Source of the DNA: Flaveria trinervia
Lineage: Eukaryota > Streptophyta > Magnoliopsida > Asterales > Asteraceae
Direction of reading: 5' to 3'
Length of the DNA stretch: 64,000 bases
Assembly (NCBI GenBank): GCA_025506515.1
Contig: CM046452.1
Location: 69,461,580-69,525,579 of the forward strand
Position numbers and translations under genes: made by a program. Positions 55,151 through 64,000 of the stretch are shown in pieces (position 1 is the first letter of the stretch; each line of letters begins with the position of its first letter). Under the pieces are notes generated by a model, which saw only the letters and a program-made list of their open reading frames with translations, was not told the DNA's origin and did no database searches.

Positions 55151-56443
55151 TTACCTTCATCAACGGAGGTGCACTGGGCTCGATAGATGCGGTTTTGAAG
55201 ATCGTTTGGATGATAATGCTATGGAGCAAAATAGATTTAACATTAACTTTTCGACTAAGGGCATCGGCCACGACATTCGCTTTACCGGGATGGTAGCGAA
55301 TTTCGCAATCATAGTCACTAAGTAATTCGGCCCATCGCCGTTGTCTCATGTTCAGATCTTTTTGGTCGAAAATGTGTTGAAGACTTTTATGATCGGTGAA
55401 TACTACACATTTTGTACCATAAAGATAGTGTCTCCAGATTTTTAAAGCGAAAACGACGGCACCAAGTTCGAGATCGTGAGTTGTGTAATTTTTCTCGTGA
55501 ACTTTGAGTTGTCTTGAGGCATAAGCGATAACTTGACCTCGTTGCATGAGAAGCAACCGAGACCTTGGTTGGATGCATCACAAAATACCACAAAATCGTC
55601 GTTTCCTTCAGGGAGGGCTAAGATAGGAGCATTGCAAAGCATATGCTTAAGAGTTTGAAAAGCTTCTTCTTGTTTTGGTCCCCATTCATAAGATTTTCCC
55701 TTATGAGTTAATGCGGTGAGGGGTAGCGCGATTTTGGAGAAGTTTAGAATAAAACGCCGATAATACCCGGCCAAACCAAGGAAGGATCGAACTTCGGTAG
55801 GTGTGGATGGAGTCTTCCAATCTTTTACGGCCTCAATTTTAGCGGGATCAACATGAATACCTTTATCGTTAACGATGTGACCCAAAAATTGAACTTCTTT
55901 TAGCCAAAATTCACATTTCGAAAATTTGGCATAAAGTTGTTCTTTTCTTAGGAGATCGAGCATGGAACGTAAATGATGCTCATGCTCGGCTTCGGATTTA
56001 GAAAAGATGAGGATGTCGTCAATAAATACAATTACGAATTTATCCAAAAATGGTTTGCAAATGCGGTTCATGAGGTCCATGAATACCGCGGGTGCATTGG
56101 TTAATCCAAATGGCATAACCATGAACTCGTAATGTCCATACCGCATACGAAAAGCAGTTTTGGGAATGTCATCTTCGTGAACACGCAATTGATGATAACC
56201 CGATCGAAGATCGATTTTGGAGAAGCAAGTTGCACCTTGGAGTTGATCAAAGAGGTCGTCGATTCGAGGCAAAGGGTAACGATTTTTTATGGTGAGTTTA
56301 TTGAGCTCACGGTAGTCGATACACATGCGAAACGAGCCATCTTTCTTTTTCACGAAGAGAACGGGTGCACCCCAAGGAGATGAGCTTGGACGGATAAAAC
56401 CCTTATCTGAGAGTTCTTGGAGTTGGTTTGACAGTTCTTGCAT
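55151..56443 (-). pseudogene. Tekay element: reverse transcriptase and RNase H (one frameshift)
   Basis: RT is open from 56,443: GFIRPSSSPWGAPVLFVKKK, MCIDYRELNKLTIKNRYPLP, FSKIDLRSGYHQL, MPFGLTNAPAVFM and the catalytic FIDD at 56,026-56,015, then FLGHIVNDKGIHVDPAKI and VRSFLGLAGYYRRFI. The RNase H begins with FCDASNQGLG; a shift near 55,560 moves it to a frame with YASRQLKVHEKNY, TTHDLELGAVVFALKIWRHY, FTDHKSLQHIF and GKANVVADALSRK (end near 55,250). Confidence 0.9.
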
Positions 56444-56475
56444 TTCAGAAGGAGCTAAACGATAGGGAGCCTTAG

Positions 56476-57289
56476 CTACGGGAGTTGCTCCGGGGACAAG
56501 ATCGATTCAAATTTGACGGGACGGATGGGTGGAAGACCGGAGACGTCGTCGGGAAAAACATCAGGAAAATCACAAACAACGTGAATGTCTTGAATTTTCC
56601 TTTCCGGGTCTTTTGCCACAGCTTGAGCTAGGAACGGAACGTACTTTTGGCGTACGTACTTTTGAGATTGAGAACACGACATGAGGTTGAGCTTTTTGGG
56701 AGAAGTTTTGCCGAAGATTTTGAGAGTTTTACCATTGGCGAGTGGAATTCGAATAAACTTATCATAGCAAACAATTTCGGCACGATGCAAGGCTAACCAA
56801 TCCATGCCTACTATGATGTCGAAACTTCCCATTTGCATCGGGATGAGGTCAATTGAGAATTTACGCTTACAAAGAGTGAGTATGCAATCGCGGATGACCG
56901 AATCGATAGTGATTGAGCTACCATTGGCGACTTCGACAGAAAAAGGTCGAGAAAGTTTAGTACGGGGTACGGCAAGGGTTGATTCAATTTAAATGAAATA
57001 AAACTCCTATCAGCTCCGGTATCGAATAAAATTGAAGCAAAATGCTCATTAATTAAAACGTACCGTTCACCACATCGTTGGCAACTTGGGCTTGGTTGAC
57101 ATTCATCATAAAAGCACGCCCTTGGTTGCCATGGGTGACTTGTGGAGCTTGCGAAGGCGGGGGGGGAGGAGCTTGAATTGATTGGAGCGGTTGAACCGGA
57201 GGAGCCATGAGTTGTGGGACTTGAGGTTGGTAAGTTTGCAATTGGTAGGCTTGAGTTGTGTAGTATGGTGCAGGCATGATTTGGGCTTG
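56476..57289 (-). pseudogene. Tekay element: aspartic protease region (frameshifted)
   Basis: ASILFDTGADRSFIS gives the DTGA active site (Asp at about 57,023). After a shift near 56,880 the text continues with SFDIIVGMDWLALHRAEIVC and further on with VCDFPDVFPDDVSGLPP, the usual link between protease and RT in Tekay elements. Confidence 0.85.
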
Positions 57290-58482
57290 ATTTGCAAAAG
57301 TGAGTCGGGGACAAGCATTGCGGAAATGATTTGGGTCTCCACAATTGAAACAAGCTCTCGGTTGAGGAGGAGTTTGAGCAAAAGGCATGGGTGGTTTTGA
57401 GGATTATGCGGAACAAACCTTGGTAGAGTGATTTGTCCACGGGAGGCTTCACGACACACATTGCTAAGGTGGCCGTAACGATTGCAATTTGAGCATTGGG
57501 ACAAGCGGAGTAAGATGGGTGGTGGCGTTGACAAGTGTTGCAAGGGATGGGGACCGGTGTAAGGTTTCGATTTTGGGCAGCTTGAGATTGAGATTGGGGT
57601 TGAGTTGGATGAGTGACAGCAAAGTTTCGATGGTTCGGTTTATGCTTCTTTTTAGAGTGGTGAGATGAGTTGGAGTAATTGATGGATTGGGGTTGGCTTC
57701 AACTTTGGAGCTTGGAGATGGATCGGTGATGGCCTTGACATTTGGTTTCTTGGAATCCTTTCGGGATAAAGTCCCTGCTTTGACATGGTTCTCCAAAGGG
57801 CGGCGGCAAGAGTGATCGCATCATTAAGCGTTTGTGGCTTGCTACTCATGACGGAATCTCGGATTTGCATTGGCAAACCCGAAACGTATTTGTCGATTTC
57901 CCTCTCAAGTGGGGTAACCAAATGGGGCACTAGAAGGCTAAGCTCGTGGAAGTGGTTTGAGTAAGCGGAGTTGTTACCGCTATCTTGTTTAAGATCCCAA
58001 AATTCGGCCTCCGATTTTTGAATTTCATGCTTGGGGAAAATTTTGAGCATGATATCCTTCAGTTCATTCCAAGGGAGAGTCATAGCGACTTCCGCTCCTT
58101 TGGCATTCATGATGCTATTCCACCACGTTAGGGCGGTTAGCTCGAACACACTTGATGCGAAAGTGGTTCGCTTGGCCTCCAGACATTCACAATGCAAGAA
58201 CACGCTTTCCATGCGTTCAAACCATTGAAGGAGCGTGGTAGCACACTCCTCACCCATAAATTTCGGTGGATTGGCGCCCATAAACTGTTTATAAGTAAAT
58301 GTAGCATGAGAGGGTGTGACTTGAGTAGCAACAGGTTGCGGTTGGATAGCTTGAATTTGAGCAACAAGGGTGGGGAGTACAGCAGCCATTTGAGTTGTAA
58401 CCAATTCGGCTATCTTAAGGTCGGAGTTCTTGGGGCGACGAGTTCGACGTGCTTGACGAGCTTGACGATGAAGAGGAGGCAT
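57290..58482 (-). pseudogene. Tekay element: gag (frameshifted)
   Basis: It begins with ATG at 58,482 (MPPLHRQARQARRTRRPKN, basic). The capsid domain follows: FMGANPPKFMGEECATTLLQ, WFERMESVFLHCEC, ALTWWNSIMN and FPKHEIQKSEAEFWDLKQ (the Retrotrans_gag pattern). Frames then change and two CCHC knuckles follow: CSNCNRYGHLSNVC (about 57,490-57,449) and CFNCGDPNHFRNAC (about 57,352-57,311). The Gln/Pro-rich sequence after them leads into protease. Confidence 0.88.
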
Positions 58483-58611
58483 TCTAAAAATAATAAAAGT
58501 GAGACAATATGAGATTTTGGGTAGCTAGTCCAAATATGATGGTGATTAATGTAAATATGAGATTGTAGTGAAATATTTTGTGAACCTTATAAAAAAAACC
58601 ATTGTAACACA

Positions 58612-58670
<59 letters not shown>

Positions 58671-59459
58671 AAATTTGAAACGTTAAGATTTGAGGCGGGA
58701 AATACATACATGAATCACCATGACTTGTTGTCCCGACAGTAATCTTAAGGAAATACGAGGTAATGCGGGGAGTCGAAACGTTACGCGAATCACCGCGTCT
58801 TTCATGTTTCAACCAAGATCATAAAATGGGATAAAATGAGAAGTCAAGACCACTAGTTCACGTATCAACGTGGCTTTCATGTTTCAACTCAAAACAAATC
58901 GAAATCGAGGGAGGGATCAAAACACTAGTCCACGTATCACCGTGGCTTTCATATTTCAATCCAACAAATTAATGGAGGTAACGGAACGGTTACGGTGACT
59001 GCTTAAAGTTAGCAACCCATATAACGCGCATTCGCTTTGGCCTATAAGGTCAAACACCTTGACTTGAACAATCCAGGTAAGTAAATCACCTTTGATTCTC
59101 GGAATCATTTTGCCAAAGGTTCACATAGGTATTTCCTCTTCAGTTAGTACGAAACCGTTAATGTCACGCTTTAAGGAGATGAGAAATATCGAAAAATTTG
59201 GGACCCAAACTCAAGTTTTGAGATCCATAATTTGATTTTTTTAATTAATAATTAAATTTTTTTTAAGGTAAGGTAAGGATACCTTGGATTTCTATAAAAG
59301 TGTGTGTGTGTGTGTGTACATGAGGGTAAATGAAATAAATAAGTAAATAAGAGCAAATAAACAATCAAGTAGGGTAACACGTATAGGCAACACGTTTTGG
59401 GACCCTAAAGCATAAACTATAATAGGTCGTTACGTCTAACCACCTATGCTATAGTCATG
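58483..59459 (-). repeat. Tekay leader with TA microsatellite and 75-bp repeats
   Basis: It lies between gag and the primer-binding site. It holds a (TA)n run at 58,615-58,669, a (GT)n run near 59,302-59,317, and three imperfect copies of a unit of about 75 bp around TCACCGTGGCTTTCATRTTT (58,773-58,815, 58,845-58,888 and 58,918-58,960). Confidence 0.75.
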
Positions 59460-59471
59460 GCTCTGATACCA
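59460..59471 (-). other. Primer-binding site of the Tekay element (initiator Met-tRNA)
   Basis: The minus strand reads TGGTATCAGAGC, three bases after the 5' LTR boundary at 59,475. Confidence 0.92.
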
Positions 59472-59474
59472 ATC

Positions 59475-61782
59475 TGTCACACCCCGACCAAAGCGGCGGA
59501 ACATGCCGGGGCGCAACTAAGATTGTTCAAATGCACACGACACTATTAAAGTGACAATATTTAATCAACTCATTCATTCATAACATGTTCTTACAAATAC
59601 AAGAAAATAAATAGTTCTTAACTAATAACCTAACGGTCCAAAATAAAGTAACGTCTTTAAATCTTCAATCACCGATAATCAAACCTGTAGCATTGCATAA
59701 AATATGTTTTGTCAACATGTATGTTGGTGAGCAATTCCATGACTTTATAAATATAATATAAGGCAAAAATCCACAACTCAAATATGTGAAGCCGTAAATA
59801 AAAGTGACAATTGAGGTATATCAATCATAAATAAATGAGGCTCCTTTCTAATTGATAAAACTACCATATTACAAGGAGGAGCGTATGATCATACTTATTG
59901 AGGATGAGGATGAGGCTAAACGATCAAAAGCAATAAACATGTAGCAATTAATCATATGAGGTATATAACATACAATTGGACAATTATTCTAAGCAACACA
60001 TAACCTAGAGGTTGTGGGTTGAGGATCTAGATGTTAAATCATTTTTTGGTTGAGTAAGTATGCTTGCTACCCCCAAAGTATAGAAGAGAAAACGGGGATG
60101 AAATTACTCACATGGAATAAAATGACGTTGATGAATAAATTTTGAATAAAATCCTCAAGTAAGCGAGTCCGACGGTTTTAACGTGCGTGTCCTAGATTGA
60201 AAGATCTTGAGTAAGTATTGAGTATTGAAGATGAAATATAAATGGTATAAAAGTTCATAAAAATAAGGCTTGGGTTTTCGGGAGTTTTAGTATATTTTAC
60301 AAAGTGTGTTTAAATAACGTAAGTATAAAATGAGTTTTACAAGAAAACGGGTCCTTGATGTTTAGTTTTACTCAACCATTGTTAAGTTTTACATATGGGA
60401 GTTGGTTTAGTGCTAGTATGCACGATCCCTTAATGTAAGCATCAAGGTCTGACTTACACTCTCTTAAACCCGAGTTTGAGACTTTAATTAATAAAGAAAT
60501 TCGCTTAAAACCGATATTAGTATAAAACCAAGTTTGGTTCCGTCATACCATAATATTATTAATACAAATAACATAAAGCGAAACATAAGTTAAAAAAAAT
60601 TAGGAAAGATTTTTCTTTTGGCGTTTTGAACGGTGACTAGCTCGTTAAGACGATAAGTTCGACTTTTACTCGGGTTTATTCTTACCCGAAACTTGGTTTG
60701 AGCTAATATTTGTTCTAACACTTCCAAAATCTTAAGTAATATGAGTATAAATTAAAATATAACTAAAAAGATAGGTTGAACTTTTGTGGTTTGAACATTG
60801 ACTAACTCGTTAAAACGGGTGTTCGGTTTTACTCGGTTTTTACCCGAAACTTGGGTTCAAGCCAAGATTTGTTCTACACCTCCATATCAACCATATAATA
60901 ACTAAAATATCAAGAAAAACTCAGATCTAAAGTGTTTGATGTAACATGGTCACTTAAAAGTTATTTAAAGTGCTTAAACGAGCGTTCGGTTTGGTTCGGT
61001 CTTTGACTCGGTATGAACCGAGGATGGTTACCACATGTCCAAAACCATTGAACTAAAAATAAGGTAAAACTTCCAGATCTAAACTCAAACAAGAAAGTTA
61101 ATCGAGTAAACTTCCCGAAAACGACCCAAACGGGTCTAAAATGCATAAATATGAGTTTGAATGCCCACAAGACTTAAATAAAGATGAAAATGTTTTGTGA
61201 ACATAAAATAACTTAGAAAAACTGAAAATAACCAAAATTACATACCCGAAATGATTTGAAATGCAAGATTCAGTTTCGTTAACTTTTTTAAGTCAAACTT
61301 AAGCAAAACTAGCTAGAACAACTTACAAGATCAAACTTTTGGGAGAAGAAGATGAAAATGTGCAGGTGAAATGGTTGAGAATGAGTGGTATTTATAGGGA
61401 AAGATTAGGTTTGAGGAAATGGGTAATGCGTTTGTCCGGTGGGTAAAAGGGTGCACTTTGATTCTTTTATTTAAAATAAATTTTAATTTAAATAAATTAT
61501 GACCAGGTATCTACATGTTTGGAGGGTTCTAGAATAGTTATGGGTTAGGTCTTGGTTGGTTTGGATGGTTAAAATACAAGTCCGGACCTTAAACGAACCG
61601 AAAACATTAAAAAACTGATTTTGCTGAAACGAAGTGTGGGTCACGCCACGACAAGTATGAAACATGATTACAACATAAAATCCATCATTTTATTAATATT
61701 CAAAGATCCGAAGACCAAAACGAGTCGGGTTTACAATACAGGATAACAAATACAAAGCTAGTCGAAAATGACGAATGTCACA
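59475..61782 (-). repeat. Right (5') LTR of the Tekay element
   Basis: 2,308 bp, TGTCACACCCCGACC...GAATGTCACA, followed directly by AGAGTATC of the interrupted hAT gene. Confidence 0.93.
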
Positions 61783-61849
61783 AGAGTATCTTCTGGTATA
61801 CCGAAGAAGAATTAGCATTGATGAAGCCTCTGAAGAAAATAGCGATTAG
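61783..61849 (+). pseudogene. Last codons of the hAT transposase, after the Gypsy insertion
   Basis: When the Gypsy element and its target duplication are left out, the hAT frame runs from the Glu-rich EVEEE on the left into YLLVYRRRISIDEASEENSD and a TAG at 61,847-61,849. An acidic tail is common in these transposases. Confidence 0.75.
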
Positions 61850-62174
61850 TTATGATTCGTAAGTATTTTAAGTTATTTTATAAATAAATAATAAATAATA
61901 AGTTATAGATGTTTTTTTAATGTTGTTATAAATTTATAATAATAATAATAATAATACTAAATTGTGATAATAATAATAATAGTAATAGCAATCATAATAA
62001 TAATAATACTACTAATAATTTAATATTAATAGCAATTAAAAAAATTAATGAGTTATAGATGTTTTTTTAATGTTGTTATAATAATAATAATTATATAATA
62101 ATAATAATAGTAATAGCAATCATAATAATAATAATAATACTAATAATATTAATATTAATAGCAATTAAAAAAAA
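61850..62174. repeat. AT-rich hAT 3' region with a tandem duplication and (AAT)n tracts
   Basis: Two copies of a 120-145 bp unit run from AGTTATAGATGTTTTTTTAA to AGCAATTAAAAA (61,901-62,044 and 62,051-62,172), each with internal TAA/AAT trinucleotide runs of different length. Confidence 0.8.
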
Positions 62175-62373
62175 ACCGTTGTACCCGGTTCTGGACCCGA
62201 CCCGGTCCGGACCCGACCCTAACCGGGTAGGCCGGGTAGGGTTTTAAGTTTGCCCACCTGACCCGTACCTGAACCTGGTTTCACCGATACCCGGTTCCAA
62301 AAAAACCGGCCGGACCGAACCCGGTTTGAACCCGGTTCCGGGTCCGGCCCAAAAACCGGTTTGACCATCTCTA
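62175..62373 (+). mobile_element. GC-rich subterminal repeats and right end of the hAT element
   Basis: 200 bp of repeated ACCCGGTT, CCGGACC and CCGACCC motifs in an otherwise AT-rich region. It ends ACCGGTTTGACCATCTCTA; on the other strand that is TAGAGATGGTCAAACCGG, which resembles the TAGGGATG-type ends of Ac-like hAT elements. Such elements carry short GC-rich transposase-binding repeats near their ends. The next eight bases (GTTTAGTG) would be the target duplication, but the left end is lost. Confidence 0.6.
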
Positions 62374-63844
62374 GTTTAGTGTATTGGCTGGCCCATTAAA
62401 CACAAGCAATCAAAATACACGTAAAAACTACGATCGGGAGTCGAAACTGAAAAAAATGAATAAATTAGTTAAATGTCCCATAAAAATTAAGGTAACTAAG
62501 ACCCTTTTAAAAGTTTTTTCCCTCTTTGAGTGACTTTAAAATATTTTTGTTTGAATATGAACGTTTACCAGGAAAAATGAACTTGTAAACAACAAATTAT
62601 TCAAATTAAGGTGATGGGTATCTAATAAATATTTGTCATTCTATATTATGTTTACTGGGTTAAAAACTCGCGACGGATTGAATAAAAAATATTAAAATAA
62701 ATATTAAATATTAATATTAAGGATTTAGAAGTGAAGAAAGAGAAGTGGAAAACAAACAAAACTAAATGATATTGTTAAATATTTAGGAACTAAAAAACAT
62801 AAGTATAAATTGTAAGGATGTTAATTGTAAGGCTTGAGCTCATCTAAAATCAGAGGGGTATCATAATTTTTGTTTAGGGATATTCCAATACATACAACCG
62901 TAAAAAAAAGGAATTTGCACTTCAAAACGACGATTAGGGGTAGATTAGGGGTAGTTTAAGGGTAACCCGGGCTAACCTTGGGATCTATATAAATTTGCCA
63001 TTGAGTAAATAATAACTCATGAAATTGCGACAAATGATACCCTAATTTACTTATTTACTATGTATAGATATGTTAATCAATTTATTGAGTATTTATAGAA
63101 CAAGCAACTAATCAGGGACGTCTCAATTGTTCTGCAGGTTCAAGGCGGATAAAAAAATTGGGCCCCTTTTTTTTATATTTGAGTCTTGAGATTGATAACT
63201 AATAAGGTCATCAACTAATCAACCACTAAGGCAATTAACTAAACAACTAATAAGATAACACAAGTTTTGAATAAGCAAACATTTCTATAAAATCTTGAAA
63301 CACGTCGATTATCTATTATCGCATATATATATGAATCGTAGGGTACGTAAAAGTTATTTTGAAAGGATTAAAATTATATAAGACTAAAAGTAAATAATAT
63401 TTTTTTATCTTTAATATACAATTATAAAAAATTAAAACACCTTTAAGAAGATAACATAACAATAAAAAAAATCATTTCACACTTATTTAATGTTTTAATT
63501 TGTTTTATGTAATAAACTTGATTAGTTAAAGCATGTTAAAGTTTTAAAAAGAGTTTTAGTTAAATTAGTTCAAACAATGAATACTGGGTTGAAGCCGTTG
63601 AGCCAACAGAGATGGACCATGTTAAAAAAACACAGTAAAAATTAAGTGAGACTTATCATTACCTGCTTAACCAAATCATCTATATTAATTTTTTGTTTCG
63701 CAATCTGAATTAATCAATTATAAACATATATATATAGAGAGAGAGAGGAAGAATCTTAAGAAAACCACAAAGTTAAGTAAAAACTAGAGAAAACCAATTA
63801 AATTAGTCACATAACTTATAACTTTTTTTATCACTACCCATTAT
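62374..63844. other. AT-rich intergenic DNA
   Basis: I see no gene or RNA in it. Near 63,110-63,170 a CAGGGACGTCTCAATTG... GGGCCCC stretch looks like the worn end of another DNA transposon, but no transposase or second end is visible. Short AT and GA runs occur (63,725-63,750). Confidence 0.4.
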
Positions 63845-64000
63845 GTCACACCCTCAAAATCCACGTGCGGAGTTTTACAGCAAGGCGTGTTAACAAACAA
63901 GGATCATAGGCATTAATTACTCAGAACGACACTATATGCTACATTCAAAACAAACCAACCAAAGTTTAAACGTTTAAAACCATGCAGAAGCGTTTTGTAA
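63845..64000. mobile_element. Start of a further LTR-like sequence at the window edge
   Basis: The sequence TGTCACACCCTCAAAATCC begins like the Tekay LTR (TGTCACACCCC) and then differs. The text after it fits plant Gypsy LTR starts. It is cut off by the window end. Confidence 0.4.

Larger units (their letters stand above)
51409..61782 (-). mobile_element. Complete Tekay-type chromovirus Gypsy element, minus strand
   Basis: LTRs of 2,324 bp (51,409-53,732) and 2,308 bp (59,475-61,782) start TGTCACACCCCGACC and end GAATGTCACA on the + strand. AGAG is repeated at the flanks (a 4-5 bp target duplication: AAGAG or AGAGT). Minus-strand order: 5' LTR, primer-binding site, leader with repeats, gag with zinc knuckles, protease, RT, RNase H, integrase, chromodomain, 3' LTR. 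Gypsy order and a chromodomain after integrase place it in the chromoviruses; the ATF-box-free SRIRLVKVRW-type chromodomain and long LTRs suit Tekay/Del. It sits inside the hAT gene. Confidence 0.93.

Noticed and set aside
58484..58812. Open frames coding poly-Tyr/Ile upstream of Tekay gag
   Set aside because: They come from the TA microsatellite in the leader; no domain and no start context.
62175..62373. GGTTC/CCGGACC repeats as telomere-like or rDNA sequence
   Set aside because: The unit is not the plant telomere repeat and the position after a hAT gene fits subterminal transposon repeats better.

Overview
This is a stretch of plant nuclear DNA made almost entirely of nested transposable elements. 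The only host gene is the 3' end of an F-box/leucine-rich-repeat gene (SKP2A/SKP2B type) at 1-600. The Copia elements carry a long extra reading frame downstream of RNase H, of the kind I associate with daisy-family (Asteraceae) genomes. The best guess is therefore an Asteraceae species; that is inference from family resemblance, not a database match.

Layout. (1) An old Copia element on the + strand ('Cop1') survives as a gag remnant (2,440-3,190) and an integrase/RT remnant (11,880-13,545). (2) Between them sits a minus-strand Sirevirus-like Copia ('Sir-B', about 3,196-11,800). Its gag, protease and integrase are gone, replaced by two LTR-like fragments. (3) From 13,546 to 48,075 there is a Russian doll. 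'Sir-C' (LTRs 15,051-15,936 and 47,211-48,075) has lost pol. It was split by 'Sir-D' (17,872-44,394, target duplication CAAGA), which was split by 'Sir-E' (21,324-33,726, minus strand, target duplication ACTAA). A solo LTR related to Sir-D (45,630-46,384, target duplication ATTTG) also sits inside Sir-C. A truncated second copy of the Sir-C 3' end (13,546-15,038) shares Sir-C's left LTR. (4) A decayed hAT transposase (49,750-51,408, resuming 61,783-61,849, right terminus near 62,373) was split by a complete Tekay-type chromovirus Gypsy element (51,409-61,782) with 2.3-kb LTRs. (5) The window ends in AT-rich DNA and the first 156 bases of another LTR-like sequence (63,845 onward).

How the parts work together. 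The Sir elements share a minus-strand primer site matching initiator Met-tRNA (where preserved), a polypurine tract with core GGGGGAG, a Copia-order pol (protease, integrase, RT, RNase H) and a large extra ORF after RNase H. The most interesting pattern is regulatory. Each family has its own short, often palindromic motif, repeated in U3 upstream of a TATA-like box. In the three elements where the region survives (Sir-B, Sir-D, Sir-E), the same family motif is repeated again between RNase H and the extra ORF. There it is followed by a second TATA-like box, 78-115 bp before the extra ORF's ATG in two cases. This suggests that the extra ORF has its own promoter carrying the LTR's regulatory sites. 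The extra ORFs also share N- and C-terminal sequence blocks although their middles differ.

Caveat: the two Sir-E LTRs differ mostly by single-base insertions and deletions, and most breaks in its coding regions are one-base frameshifts. Some 'pseudogene' calls here may therefore be consensus errors of a long-read assembly rather than real decay.
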